Source: Trichinella spiralis
Lineage: Eukaryota; Nematoda; Enoplea; Trichinellida; Trichinellidae
Assembly: GCA_000181795.3 (NCBI GenBank)
Contig: CM012953.1
Coordinates: 6,992,034-7,056,033 of the forward strand
Length of the DNA stretch: 64,000 bases
Direction of reading: 5' to 3'
Both the position numbers and the translations under genes were made by a program. Every line of letters starts with the position of its first letter. The stretch's first letter is position 1. The notes under the pieces were generated by a model. That model did no database searches. It was not told where the DNA came from and saw only the letters and a program-made list of their open reading frames with translations. Below, piece by piece: positions 1 to 11,834 of this stretch.

Positions 1-1153
1 TGGTGACCTAAACATAAAGGCAGACGCCCTATCTCGAATCTGTGGTAGCATGCAAGTAGAGAACGTCACACTACAAACCCTACATAACAATCTGTGTCAT
101 CCCGGAGTAACCTGTATGCCCCCTTCGAACGGTTAAGTATCGATTTTAAATGGCCACTACCATCTACATCAAGTAATCGATGTATATCAACCGTAGTCGA
201 CGAGTATTCCTGATTCCCGTTTGCATTTCCATGCCCAGACATCTCTACCCAAACAATCAACAAATGCCTATCCCAGCTTTTCTACTTATTTTGTATGCCT
301 GCTTATATTCATACGGATCACGGATCCTCATTCATGTCGAACAACCTGAAAACATACTTACACTCACTTGGCGTGGTCACCAGCCGCACGACTACGCACA
401 ATCCTCAAGGAAACGGAGAGGCAGAAAGATACAATGGAATTATGTGGAAAGCGGTCACTTTAGCGCTAAAATCCCACAATCTAGGATCGAACAATGGGAA
501 GAAGTAATAGGATTAGCGTTACACTCACTACGCACGTTGCTGTCGACAGCAACTAACGGTACCCCTCATGAGCGTTTATTTGGTTACCCGCGTCAAACAC
601 TTACGGGTACATCCCTCCCTACTTGGTTAACAACACCCGGAATTGTACTAATGAGACGGCTCAACCGAACAAACAAACACGACCCCCTAGTAGAAGAAGT
701 GGAACTGCTGGAAGCTAATCCTAAATATGCCCACGTCAGACTATCAGATGGAAGAGAAACCACTGAATCACTCAGGCACCTCGCGCCCGCTAGAGGAAAG
801 TTCGTGACTGAAGATGGCAGCTTAGATGAAACACAAGTGGGAACTGGAGCTCATCGCGAAGAAAATGAAAAAGCTGAAAAACCGGACGCTAACGACATTA
901 CACCAGAAAATTCAGAAAGAAAGACAGGAACATCATCAAACACCACCACGACGCTCCACAAAAATAAGACGAGTACCACAACGCCTGCAGGGCAACGTCC
1001 TATACTAGGCGAGGGGTGAATGTAGTGGATACAGTAAACCCAGTTCCCTTACTTGAAAATCTTACGTGATACTATAACATTATTTCATGATTGTATCTCG
1101 TATATTGCTTGCGTTCTGTCTAATAAAACTCGGCTTTTGAGTGAATCATTACA
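1..1153 (+). mobile_element. Ty3/Gypsy-like LTR retrotransposon, decayed 3' end
   Basis: The window opens inside a retrotransposon pol region. Bases 2-136 read as the end of an RNase H domain (motif ADALSR) and the start of integrase (LHNNLCHPG). Bases 295-504 and 180-1016 then carry integrase core pieces in two different frames, including TDHGSSFMSN and HNPQGNGEAER, followed by a C-terminal tail rich in Thr and Glu. The frame changes and the stop near 134 mean the integrase is broken. A purine-rich run (gcgaggggtgaa) directly precedes a TG...CA segment at 1021-1153, as expected for a polypurine tract and 3' LTR. The 5' part lies outside the window. The family call rests on remembered integrase motifs. 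Confidence 0.8.
1021..1153 (+). repeat. probable 3' LTR (133 bp)
   Basis: The segment starts TGTAGTGG and ends ATCATTACA, giving the TG...CA ends of an LTR (TGTA/TACA inverted). It contains AATAAAA near 1121, a suitable polyadenylation signal, and sits right after a purine tract. The matching 5' LTR is not in the window, so the boundaries are inferred. Confidence 0.6.
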
Positions 1154-1854
1154 TTGTTAAAATAAAAAAATGTCTGTTACTTCTAAATAATGTTTCACAA
1201 TATCATGGAATGAAAAGAATGAATCAAATTGTTTAGTAAATTATGATAAGCACTTTTTCAAACTTCCTCTTTCGTAATGATCAATAAAATACATGAACAT
1301 AATTGATGTTTATGTTGTGACTAAAAATCCAGTTATTTTCTGTGTAAAGCAATGCTCTTCTTAATTTAGTCTTTTGTCACACTGCATTTTTTTTGACCGA
1401 TTCACCATATAAGTAAATCATGAAGTGCATAAAATTTTTATTCTTCATTTTCTATTGCTACCAAAAACGTCAATAACTATTACCCCTCATCCGGGCGGCA
1501 AATTTTACACCTTAATTCGGGCACCTGTCTACATATGTGAACACTAGAAGTTTCGTCGTGATTAGTCCCTGTACATTATGGTAAAATGATTATTTTTTTC
1601 AAGAATTAATGATAACTTCACAAGCAGATTATTTGTTTAAAGCAATGCAAGCGCTGCACGATATTTTAGTCATTTTATGGCGCTACGTATATATTTTTTT
1701 TACATGAATAGCAGAGGTTTTGCGTTGATTTTCGACGTCCTTGCACTCGGCATTTTGATGGATTTTATCGTTTCATAACTCATATCTGTAACATTTATGA
1801 TCTTGGGGCACTCCGTAGCGGACAAAGGCATGTTTAGTTTGTGCATAGATTTTT
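1154..1854. other. AT-rich stretch, no gene seen
   Basis: No exon-like open frame is visible. A GC-richer patch near 1487-1530 (cccctcatccgggcggcaaattttac, with TTAA nearby) could belong to a terminus of the adjacent piggyBac element, but I could not find its inverted partner. Confidence 0.4.
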
Positions 1855-2490
1855 TCATTTTGATAACTCATTTCGATGTGCTTGACCAGCTGAAAGCTCT
1901 CTCATAAAACGCTCTTTTATCTTCTGATAACTTTGCTTATGTTTTATCAGTAAGAATGCGTTGTTGATGCACACCTCAACAATGAAGTACAACATCAGCA
2001 TGGTGTATCTGTTGGTCTTTCTTATACAGCGAAAATCCTCTATTCTTGCATCCATGCTATCCACGCCTCTTTTTGCCAAGATTATAGCCATTCATGATGT
2101 TTGGTCTTTTGTCATCTTGCGGGTTGTCTACTTTCAACTTTGTGTGGCATGAAGTCAACAGAAGAACATTGCTGTCTTTCCTTGGCACGTAGCTGATCAA
2201 CGTAATGTCGAGTAAAAATCACGTCGTGCTGCTTTACGCACACATGCAAGAACATAACGACGATGTGCAAAAACTGTACCAATAGCTGTAAGACCATGCT
2301 CAAGAAAATATTCCACAGTAGAATATGATGCAAAATAACGGTCCATATAAACGGTTCTGTTAGAGTTCACAAATGGCTGTGCCAATTGCTCAACATTGGT
2401 GCTTGCTAGATCAATTTGGATCGTGTAAACTAAAATACGCCAGTGGAAGAAAAAAATGTTTTTCATTCTTAAATGGTAAGTAATAGGCAA
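1855..2490 (-). pseudogene. piggyBac-type transposase remnant (DDE_Tnp_1_7)
   Basis: Two minus-strand pieces look like the middle and C-terminal parts of a piggyBac transposase. Bases 2490-2200 encode a segment with LAQPFVNSNRTVYMDRYFAS and GLTAIGTV, which matches the family's conserved 'D-N/R-F-F-T-S ... G-T-x-R' block. Bases 2091-1855 encode GGVDSMD-like sequence (here RGVDSMDA) followed by INNAFLL, the conserved C-terminal block. Between them the frame shifts (a piece lies in another frame at 2333-2112) and stops occur, so the gene is dead. The N-terminal part and the terminal repeats were not found. Confidence 0.75.
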
Positions 2491-3366
2491 TTACGATTGC
2501 ATTATTGTATTACAATTTGTTTTAATATGATTTATTATCCATAATTAATTTTTTGAATTTTTAAACTTCAAATTTTAAAAGAGAAGCATATTTATTTAGT
2601 TGAAATATATTTAGTCAACTGTTTAACTTTTAGTTGACAATTTTCGGTGACTGCTGATCAGCCTACTAACACCGCGCAGATCGACACAAAAAGAAGAAGA
2701 AAAGGCCTGCACAGCCAATATTAATTGTTCTATGTGCTAATTTTATGCTGAAGACTTAACAGACAGTTTTAATAAAATTTTCAGCATTTACAAGAAAACA
2801 AAATTTCTGACAATTATTCTGATTTTTGAAATAAATTTATTTTATATTTTTATCAAATTTAAGTTCTAAATTCATTTACTAAAAAATTCTTTAAATATAG
2901 CTATGATTTGACACATTTTATATTGCAACATTTGAAGCTAATATCATTTATCTTAATTTTCTTTATATTTACAGTATTCGTATGTAGTAAAATTATTTTC
3001 TTATTGATTGATTTGGTTTGTTGAAATAATTTTCATTTAAGCTTTGTTTTAAAGTATTGAAAATTGAAAATTATTTGAGAAATATTTTATTTTTCGGTGT
3101 TCTTGCATTCTCTTTATGCTGTGTTTGATGCGCTGTTTGTTTTTCATCAAATTGTTTTATACGTTATAGTTGCAATGAATTTTAATTTCTGTGTTTAAAT
3201 TTTTATTCAGCCGAGGATCTTCTAAAGAAAGCTAATGTCATTTGTTCTTCGGCTTCCATTCATATTTTTCAGATAAATGTTGAATGGCAATTGAAGAATG
3301 AAAATTTTCAGTTTCATGATTTGTTCCATTTCATCATGAGTAATTTTTATTTTGCAACTTGAAAAT
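2491..3366. other. very AT-rich intergenic DNA upstream of BRCA2
   Basis: Strongly AT-rich with no sustained reading frame. A short segment at 3211-3272 lies between two pyrimidine-rich TTCAG-type sites and could be a 5' non-coding exon of the following gene, but nothing else supports that. Confidence 0.4.
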
Positions 3367-6300
3367 ATGGAAACTGATGAAAAAGTGCAAAAGTATGCTG
3401 TTTTCGATTCAATTTCTTTTTGTAAGTAATAATTGTTTTATTCATCAGCTCACCTGAACGTATTATCCAAAATGCAAAGATCGGTGATGTACTAGATGAT
3501 TCGTTTGACGAAAATGATCCTTTCATTTTTGAAATGATCGAAGCAGCTTCGACCGTTGCCACGTCATCAGGGAATACTGAATGTGGTGCTACAGGCAAAG
3601 TGGCTCTCGATTCTTCTTTTATTGGTGCATCGCAAATCAAAAGAAAATTGCCAAGTTGCGGAAGTGTGGAGTTTCATTCTGAATCTTCGGAAAACAAAAA
3701 AATCCGAAATATCTCTCCTGTGGAGGAATTGTTTTCCGATTCCAAAAATTCAGAAGACCTCTCATTTTCGCGCTGCATTACGATGGACAATTATCAGATT
3801 GTTGCGAATGTTCATAATGAAGAAAAATCATTAGCATGTAAAACGTTGTCAGGTTTCAAGTCTGCTTCGGGAAAAGATTGTTTTGTCAGTTTGAAAGCTT
3901 TGGAAAAGGCTGAACATTTTTTCGACGCCCAAGACAGTCGTTTCATCGGGGTGGGAGAAGTGCCGTCTGGCTGCAACAAAACTTCAGACTTTCCTTCAAC
4001 AGAAGAAGGTTGTACAGTGCCTGAAGTTGTGAATTTGAGTGTTACATCAGCAGAAACAGAAAACGAGATTTGCGGATTTAGCACAGCTGCTGGAAAGCGT
4101 TGTACAGTGAATTCAGCTTCACTAGCCAAAGCGAAGGAACTTTTCAATAGCGCTTTAGCTGAAATTTCCTTGGGTTCAAGTGTTGCTTCAGCAGCTTTGA
4201 AAGATCCTGTTGAAAACGATGATGACCAGCTGAATACAGTGAAATCCATTTCGAGTATATCTGAGATTGTTGAGGAAAACATTGAAACGGAACACAGCCT
4301 CCCAGGATTTGTCGGTTTCTCTACGGCGAGTGGGAAAAAATGCTCCTATTCTTCTGAAGCTTTGGAAAAAGCGAGGAAACTGCTCAGCAGTGTTGACCCG
4401 GACGAATCCATTCCATTTTCAGAAAGCGTCAGTCAGTCATGCGTGGAATCTACAAGTTCCACCGACAAGATGCTTCTAAGTAGTTCGCCTTCTGTTGATA
4501 CAAACATGATGAAAATTAGTGGAATGGCTGTTCCAAAATCCGAATCATCTTTTGCCAAATCTGTTACAGGAGAGAAAAAATATATCCCAATTCGATCTGC
4601 ATCTTCAATGACCAAATTCAAGCCTCACTGGAATAATGAAAAGAAGATAAAATTGTTCGACGTATGCCAAACCCCATCGCCCAGCGGTCTGTCGTCCAGA
4701 TGGCGTGCTGGGCGATCATCTACGGTGATGCGCGACACACCGTGCACCAGACCGTATGTTCAAATTTTTCCACGCGGAAAATTGAACCGGCGATTTTTAT
4801 ACAGAACTGTTCAGTCAGAGTTGGAAAATTTGGAAGTCAAGCACATTGACGCGGCTGATGAATCTGATTCAGCTTCTTCGAAAAGCAGCTCGACAAAGTT
4901 GAATCAAATGACCATACAGCCGTCACGAACAACTTACGCAGGCGGTGGGAAGCTGTTCAAATTGTGGAAATCGAAATCGAAAATACCAGATTATTCAAAA
5001 TTTCGTCCAAAGCTAAAACCACAGTCGTGTTTAAGCGAAGACGAGGTGATAGCAGTGACAACTGTTGTTTTGTATTTTTTAAATAGTACTGTATAATTTG
5101 ATTTTCATGTGTGTAAAGCTGTTGGCTATGGGTGTGCGAGAATCGACGTTACGGGTGACCAGAAAAACAGCAAGTGAATTCTATTTTACTGCAGATTATG
5201 TAAATTCTGAGCCAAACAGTGAAATTATTGTCGCTGACGATGTAATTGTCAAGGTGGACCATCAGGGAGGAATATCTATGGACGAAATCATTAAGTATAT
5301 TACACTTTGCAGATAAATTGAACGAAAAATGTTGTCTTGTGCAACATATTTTATATAAATAATATATTTTATTGATTGCAGTGCTGATTGGTATGTTTTC
5401 AGGGGTTTTTGTGGTTCATCTGATGTTGACAACAAGCTGCTAAATGACGACTGGATTCGCAATCATTTGCAGTGGATTGTTCTTAAATTGGCTTCGTTGG
5501 AGGTGCAATTTCCGACATGTTTAGCTGCAAGGTGCTCGTATAGATTTTATTAAAATTTTCGTTCAACTTGTTGTTGTTGTTGTTGTTGTTGAATAAGGTG
5601 CTTGAACGTGGACAACGTGTTGCTTCAACTACGCTACAGATATGACAGGGAGTTGGAACATGCGCAGCGACCACTTTTGAGAAAGATTCTGAACCGTGAT
5701 TACCCGGCAACGGCGCCTATGATTCTTCGAGTTGTGGAATTTGAAAATATGGACGAAGAAGTGAGTAAATTGCTTCATCGCATAAATACGTTCAGTTTGC
5801 CTTTTTTTCAGTGCATTACAGTCGAACTGACGGACGGTTGGTATGGAATCAACGCCAAGTTGGACGCTTGTCTTTCTGACTTGGCCAAGAGTGGTCGTAT
5901 ACAAGTGGGAATGAAGCTGTTTATCATAAATGCAACGTTGCACGGTGCTGAAGGTGGTTGTGAACCGCTTGAAGTAAGTTTATTATTTTTCGTTATTCAT
6001 GTTTATTTGTGGATTACACGTTTTCAGGCACCCTGTAACGTTCGATTGGCGTTGACGATAAATGGTGTACGTAGAGCTCGTTGGTGGGCCCGTCTCGGCT
6101 ATTTGCGAATTACAAAAACCCCAGCATTTCCGATATCCAGCCTTCGCGAAGGTAAAGTAGTCGCGGTGAAAGTGATTCTTTGCAGAAAATATCCACCAGT
6201 TGTAAGCTAAATGTTTGTTTTTTCTGATGTTGTTTATTTATTTATTTCCAATACAGTACTTGGAAAAATATGCTGACGGTCGTTCAGTGATGCGCAATGA

Positions 6301-7929
6301 GCGTTGTGAAGAGCAAATATCGTTGCGTTTTGCTGAAGAGGTGGATCATTTGATGGAGAAGATGTTGGAACGAGTGGTGAATGATGCCTGTGAATTTGAC
6401 GTAGACAGCAAAGGAGGAGGTATAGTGGAGGAAAGTGCAATACGTATATACATTCCACAGATTTGTGTTCATCGATTGATTCTGCTCGATTAGGTTCATT
6501 TTTGTCGGCAACTTCTTCTTTGGAGGAAATTTACAACGAAGATGATGCGGAGCAGCTTTTGCATTTGTACAACAAGTGCCCTGATCCGGAACGCTTCCAG
6601 GTACGTTTGCACTTCTGTTTCCAGTTTGTTGAATTGTTGTTTATTTACCCGTATGCATTATTTGTTTGCAATGTTGTTGTTCCTTTTCCTGTAGAATATG
6701 ATTACATCATCTCAGTTGAATAGCATCTTAAAATACAAAAATAGACTTGACGAGAAACGAGCGGAAAAACTGCGTGAAATGTTGGAACGGGACATGGCTA
6801 ATTTGAAAGCCAGACAGCAGTTGCGTACTGTAGTACCGATTCTTAAATTGAGAATTTCAGATTTTGATGCGCTGAAACGTGGAAAAAGTATATTACAAAA
6901 AACCCATTAGATGTTGCTGGTATTAAAATTTTACTTTGTTTTTCAAGGTTACATTTTGAATATATGGCGTCCAGATGTTGATGAATTGGATGCACGGCTG
7001 CGAGAAGGGGATGCTTACAGTTTGTACCAGTTGCATGCAACTTTGTCAAGGTTTTTGTTTAATATGTTGAATATGAGCTTTAATCAGTGTTTATTTTTTA
7101 ACAGAAGTGCCAGCGGTGAAATTGAATTGAACTCCGAGAAGAGTACTCGTATTGTAGAATTGAATATTCGATTAGCATGTGAACAAACTTTGATTGGAGA
7201 AAAATTTCAACACCGATCGGTGACATTGTTGGGCGATTTACAACGGTCAGATTTTCAAGCTGCATACGATGAAGTGGACATTGTCGGCTTTGTGATTGAC
7301 ATTGCTTCCGCTACTGAGTATCATGTTTATGAATTCACTGGTTGTGTGCTGGTTATATATTTAAACTTGGTTTAATTTTTTAGTGTCGACACTGTTTACT
7401 TGGGTGATCAGGAGATGAACATTGTCGCTTTGAAAATTCCCGGTGGTCTTCAAGTATAAAACTTCTCTACAGGGATTAATTTAATTTAATTTAATTTAAT
7501 TTATTATAATGCGAGTGAATTTAGAATTTCGGTTGGGAAAAAGTTCTGAGTGTTGGAAATTTCATCGCATGCCAAAATTTGCACTACAAACGCTTGTCAA
7601 AAGCACGTATTCCTCAATTATGCGCTACAATTGTCACTGTGATAAAAGAAAATCCAAAACAGTCGAATTTGAGTTGTAGCTTGACAAGTTTAAAAGCAGA
7701 AGTTTCGGTTAGCTGAAATTTATTTCTATTGTACCTTCACATATATAAAAATATATATAACTGGACATTTTTTAAGAAACGGCCTGAATTTTTGAACGAA
7801 GCACGTTCTGCTTTTAAAGCGTTACTACGCGGCTCGTCAACTCGTACTTCTCTGAACACTTCCGCTTCTTCTCTTCATTTGCATTCCAGTCCGTCTGTGA
7901 ATCAGCAATTCAAATCACCGGTAGTTTAA
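3367..7929 (+). CDS. brc-2: BRCA2 homologue (homologous-recombination mediator), about 14 exons
   Basis: BRCA2 loads RAD51 onto resected DNA in the nucleus. The large exon (3449-5045) holds three BRC repeats, the RAD51-binding motif GFxTASGK...L.KA..L: near 3849 (GFKSASGK), 4074 (GFSTAAGK) and 4315 (GFSTASGK). Later exons carry the DNA-binding region in family order: helical domain (WIRNHLQWIVLKLAS near 5448), OB1 (VLLQLRYRYD, then ELTDGWYGINAKLD), a short Tower base (VMRNERCEEQ near 6288), OB2 (YILNIWRPDVD near 6950) and OB3 (VDIVGFVIDI near 7275). Checked exons include 5119-5294, 5382-5531 and 5598-5760; all join in frame. The first exon is best read as 3367-3392 with a GTATGC donor, because only that donor gives the right phase with the acceptor at 3448. 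Other 3' exons are approximate. The stop is at 7927-7929. It is far shorter than human BRCA2. Confidence 0.92.
7476..7504. repeat. (TTAAT)n microsatellite in a BRCA2 intron
   Basis: About five to six copies of the pentamer TTAAT lie in the intron that follows the exon ending ...GGTGGTCTTCAA. Confidence 0.8.
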
Positions 7930-9907
7930 TTCAAAATGATAATTTTACATAATTTTCACGTTCTACTCTTGATCTCTGATTATTGTATCCTTTATAATTG
8001 GAGGTTTTATTTTCACTTGTTTTTTAAAACAAATATTTAAATGAAGAAATGAAATTTTCCCCAGTGTGAATATGTGGACGAGTTGTCCATTATTCTGTAT
8101 CATCGGAGAAGAAAAGATTATTCAAAATATTTCTGTTATTCTGAAAAAAAACAAGCAGATTAAAAACAATTCAGTTTTTAATTGAACACTCGAAAAGATG
8201 CAGCAGATGTGATCAACCAAATCAAGAGGAATGTTTTCACTCGTGCCAAAAAGCTGATTTTCAACTTTTCAAAATATGTAAATCGATAAAAATCTAAAAT
8301 ACGAAAATTTGTCAGTGTTGTTGTAATTCTTTCTTTTTTTATCACATACCTGGAATTTTTAAAATCAAGCAGATTGTCATCAATAAATTAAAAGTTTTTT
8401 GCTTTAAATCAAGATATCTTTGTTATTGTTTGTTTCTACTAACTGAATAAAAACATAAACATCGAACAATGTTTATAGTCATTTGTTTAGTGAAAAATCA
8501 TTGTAGATATATAATACACGTTTAAAGACATTAAAATTTGAATAAACGATTTCAAAACAGAAGTTTACGGAATCGTATGCAGAATTGCATACTTGTATTT
8601 TGTTAACAGTGTTGTAGTGAATTCAAAAATTATCACAATTTTAACAATGATGACTTTGTTTGTTGAACGTGTGCGCAGCTTTTGAAAACAAAATGAATTT
8701 TACCTTTTAATAATTTTCAATCAAATTTATTATTTACCGATGAAATTAACCCCTTGCTGGCCGATGATACACTACACCCAATTATTTAGTTGAATTATGA
8801 AAAGTCGGCGTGGTTGGTGGCAGTACAAAAAGCAGATAAAAATTTAAACGAACAGCAAAAGTTTCCAGTCCAACTGAGAAAGCCTAGCGCTGGTGGAAAC
8901 TGTACTCGGCAGCCACGTAAAGCTGACAACAGGGCGGCGACCCATGCGTGTTCAAATTTAATCATAATCATAAATTAGTGTCAATCAACTGATGACGTAA
9001 TTAACCGTTTTGAATAGTATACATATGAGACTTCAAAGTTGGAATAACAGGTTGGTTCAGATCTCTGTTTCGCCAGTCTTTGGAATTCTTATTTAATCGA
9101 TGCCGATGTACCCTTTATTTGGCTTATTTCAGAATTTGGCATTTTGCCAAGGTGCCGCCGCTTCGGACAAGCAAAAGTACAGTCTAATTATCACCACCTG
9201 ATTATCAATATTATTACGGTGGACAATTTCTTCGTAAAAAGTTAATTATTTTAAGAATTTATCCAGTTTAAATAGGAATCAAGTGAAGTGAATAAATCAG
9301 CTTTCCAAATGTAAAAAGGGAAACGTGAACATCGTAATTGGTTTGATTAGAATAACATGATAAATTTTATACTAAATTTACCATTATTGATGGAAAATGT
9401 GCGAAATCATTTTTCCATTCTGAATGGAATAAAATGAACAAAAATCACAGATCAGCTTTATTTATTTATTTGTTGATGATAACTTGTCAGATAGACTGTA
9501 ATCATAACTGTCGGGGAGAAGAATGTTGTCGATAGAACTTCGACAAGAACGTACAGATAACTGTAATTTTATTCGGCCGAAGGTCAGATCGACAATAATC
9601 ACTTAATCGCACTCTGATTCTGAATGTCACACCAAAGCAAGATTTTATGGTGTAATTATTACGCACTTTATATTCAACGAAAGTGTACCAGCAGAAGAAA
9701 CAAATATGAACGTGTGAAGATGACTAAGGATTAAATAATAGAAAAACACACACATTTAACAACCGCATGTGTATCACTGTCGCTACTCCAGCATCACACT
9801 CTAACCAACCAACCAACGACCTGCCGACCCCTGCCATGAAGTTCTGATCAGCAGGTTCCGTTTCGAATGGGAAACGTTCCTACGTGAATTTTAAAGCTGT
9901 TCACTTA
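7930..9907. other. intergenic region between the 3' ends of BRCA2 and the KAS gene
   Basis: This is the 3' flank of two convergent genes. It is AT-rich with several AATAAA-type signals on both strands (for example near 8446 and 9426). A GC-richer patch at 8750-8950 has a short open frame (8790-8978), but with no domain, no splice support and no conserved motif I do not call it a gene. Confidence 0.5.
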
Positions 9908-11341
9908 TTATTCCTGAAATTGTGCAATGCACAAGCAAGCGTTTGTACCGCCGAAACCGAAAGAATTTTTCAAAGCAATCTTCCGCTGGTTGAGCGACGG
10001 CGTTGCCCAGTGTTGAGCACGGTCTGATGGCGCGAGTTGAATTTCCGGAGCTTCGAGGTCGGTTTGATGGAGGTTCACATTGGGCGGCACTGAACCATGA
10101 AAGCAGCTCAACACGGTGAACGCGGCCTCCACCGCCCCGGCGGCGCCGAGCAAGTGTCCAATTGAACCTTTGTTCGACGAAACAATAACCGGCAAATTGT
10201 CACTAGCTGAACAAAAATCCTGTGGCATAAGTGAAGAAAACAAACAAACAAACAAACAAATAGCACCACGAAAAACATCTTGAATTGCTTGGAATTCCGC
10301 CCGATCGCCCAGCGGTGTGGAAGTGGCGTGCGCGTTGACGTACGAGATACGGTCACGAGGCACAGCGGAATCGTGCAACGCTTTGCGCATGCAGCTGGCG
10401 GCGCCGCTACCGTGAGGGCAAGGCGCGGCCAGATGAAGCCCGTCGCCAGACAAACCGTAGCCGAGCAGTTCGGCGTAGATGTGGGGCGCTCGGCGTTGGA
10501 GCGCGTGTTCGAGCCGTTCGAGCAGCAACATGCCGGCGCCTTCGCCGATCACGAACCCGTCACGCCGGCTGTCGAACGGTCGACTCGCCTCGGCCGGCCG
10601 GTCGTTGAAGCTCCGGCTCAGGGCTCCCATCCGACCGAAGCCGACCAGGCTCAACTTGCAGACCGGCGCCTCGGCACCGCCGACCAGCATCAGCTCGGCC
10701 TGGCGACGTTGAATCAGCGCCATACCGTCGATGATCGCGTGCAAGCCGGACGCGCAGGCGGTGCTCGGACAGTGGTTCGGACCCCGCAGACCGTAGCTGA
10801 CGGACAACTGGCCGGCGGTCATGTTCGTCAACACGCGGGGAATGAAATACGGAGACAGCCTGTTGTCACGTTGTTGATCAATCAAGCAGCCTGCAAGCAA
10901 GCAATCAATCAACGGCAACCGCGAGAAGAAATAAATGCATAAATCAGAGCTTCTAGCTGACTTCCCACCTGCTTCGTGCACGTCCTCCATGTCAGACATG
11001 CCAACTCCCACGCAAACGCCGGTCTTCTCACGCTGCTCGTCGCTGACCGGCGTCCACTGGGCATCTGCCAGAGCTTCGCCGGCAGCCAGCATTGCGTAGG
11101 CGGTGGCTTTGGTCATCCGTCGCCACTGGCCATCGCTGAACTGCGATCGGTCGAACAATCCGGGTCCGACGCCGGCGGGAACCAGCGCCGCCACCCGCGA
11201 CACGCATCCCCCGTACTTCTCGTCCACCAGTTCGACGGCGCCGATGCAGCCCTGCAACAACCGTCGCCAGCACAACTCCACGCCCACACCCAACGGTGTC
11301 ACCAAGCCCAGTCCAGTGACCACTACACGAACCGAAGCCAT
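9908..11341 (-). CDS. OXSM: 3-oxoacyl-[ACP] synthase II / mitochondrial-type KAS (OXSM-like)
   Basis: Beta-ketoacyl-ACP synthase elongates acyl-ACP by decarboxylative condensation with malonyl-ACP; in animals the single-domain enzyme is mitochondrial (type II pathway, lipoate precursor). Exons 11341-10969, 10890-10267 and 10206-9908 join in frame to give 431 residues, against about 410-460 for the family. The full catalytic set is present: Cys in STACASGLHA, His in NAHATSTPLGD, His in GSIGHLLGAAG, and the C-terminal GFGGTNA loop. The ATG at 11341 begins MASVRVVVTG, so the KAS fold starts at once and no mitochondrial presequence is visible; an upstream exon may supply one. Both introns are multiples of three and lack stops. 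The acetyl-CoA synthetase gene follows upstream on the same strand, about 0.5 kb away. Identification is firm; localisation is inferred. Confidence 0.93.
   Translation of the reverse strand: MASVRVVVTGLGLVTPLGVGVELCWRRLLQGCIGAVELVDEKYGGCVSRVAALVPAGVGPGLFDRSQFSDGQWRRMTKATAYAMLAAGEALADAQWTPVSDEQREKTGVCVGVGMSDMEDVHEAGGKSARSSDLCIYFFSRLPLIDCLLAGCLIDQQRDNRLSPYFIPRVLTNMTAGQLSVSYGLRGPNHCPSTACASGLHAIIDGMALIQRRQAELMLVGGAEAPVCKLSLVGFGRMGALSRSFNDRPAEASRPFDSRRDGFVIGEGAGMLLLERLEHALQRRAPHIYAELLGYGLSGDGLHLAAPCPHGSGAASCMRKALHDSAVPRDRISYVNAHATSTPLGDRAEFQAIQDVFRGAICLFVCLFSSLMPQDFCSASDNLPVIVSSNKGSIGHLLGAAGAVEAAFTVLSCFHGSVPPNVNLHQTDLEAPEIQLAPSDRAQHWATPSLNQRKIALKNSFGFGGTNACLCIAQFQE
10239..10260 (-). repeat. (GTTT)n tract in KAS intron 2
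   Basis: Five GTTT units in the sense direction lie inside the 60-base second intron. In frame they read as alternating Phe, Val, Cys and Leu codons and contain no stop. Confidence 0.85.
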
Positions 11342-11834
11342 ACGCCACCAGGTAGTGGAGCGAAACAGCACAAATCAAAAAGATTAAATTAAATTAAACT
11401 AAAACGTACACACACAAGAATCGCTTCTGCTAACTGCTTGAACAATAACAGAAAAAACTTCAACTAAAGTAAATTTCTAGCCGTTCAATAAACTGGCATT
11501 GTTTCAAACAACAACAACAGGCATGAAGAGGAAAATGATCACCAGGATGGGTTTTTTCTCTTTTATTCGAATAAATAAATAAAATGAATAAATAAATTCA
11601 CAGTTTACCGATCACGGCTATGACAGATCAAAGCACGCATACAGATACACAGAGAGAACGAGAAAGGGATGCGAGAAAACATTACTGGAATACAATGACA
11701 GACAGACCGACAGACGAAGGAAAATGTTTGCATATAGCTGCATAGTTTGCATTACAATCATCACAATAAATAACCAAAAATGAGAATGTCAGTGGAACAG
11801 TGAAGTAAGTGATGCTGTAGCCACATGTATTTAT
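11342..11834. other. intergenic spacer between the KAS and ACS genes
   Basis: About 0.5 kb between the KAS start and the ACS stop, both minus strand. It must hold the KAS 5' region and the ACS 3' UTR. Several AATAAA-like words are present in both directions (11569-11595). No further gene is visible. Confidence 0.5.

Noticed and set aside
180-1019. A 279-residue open frame as a host gene
   Set aside because: Its middle and end are integrase C-terminal sequence, with the rest of the integrase in another frame; it belongs to the broken retrotransposon.
8790-8978. Short GC-richer open frame downstream of BRCA2
   Set aside because: No domain, no splice context and no start context; probably 3' flanking DNA.
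10280-11392. Long plus-strand open frames opposite the KAS gene
   Set aside because: They are antisense shadows of a GC-rich coding exon; the minus strand carries every KAS catalytic motif.
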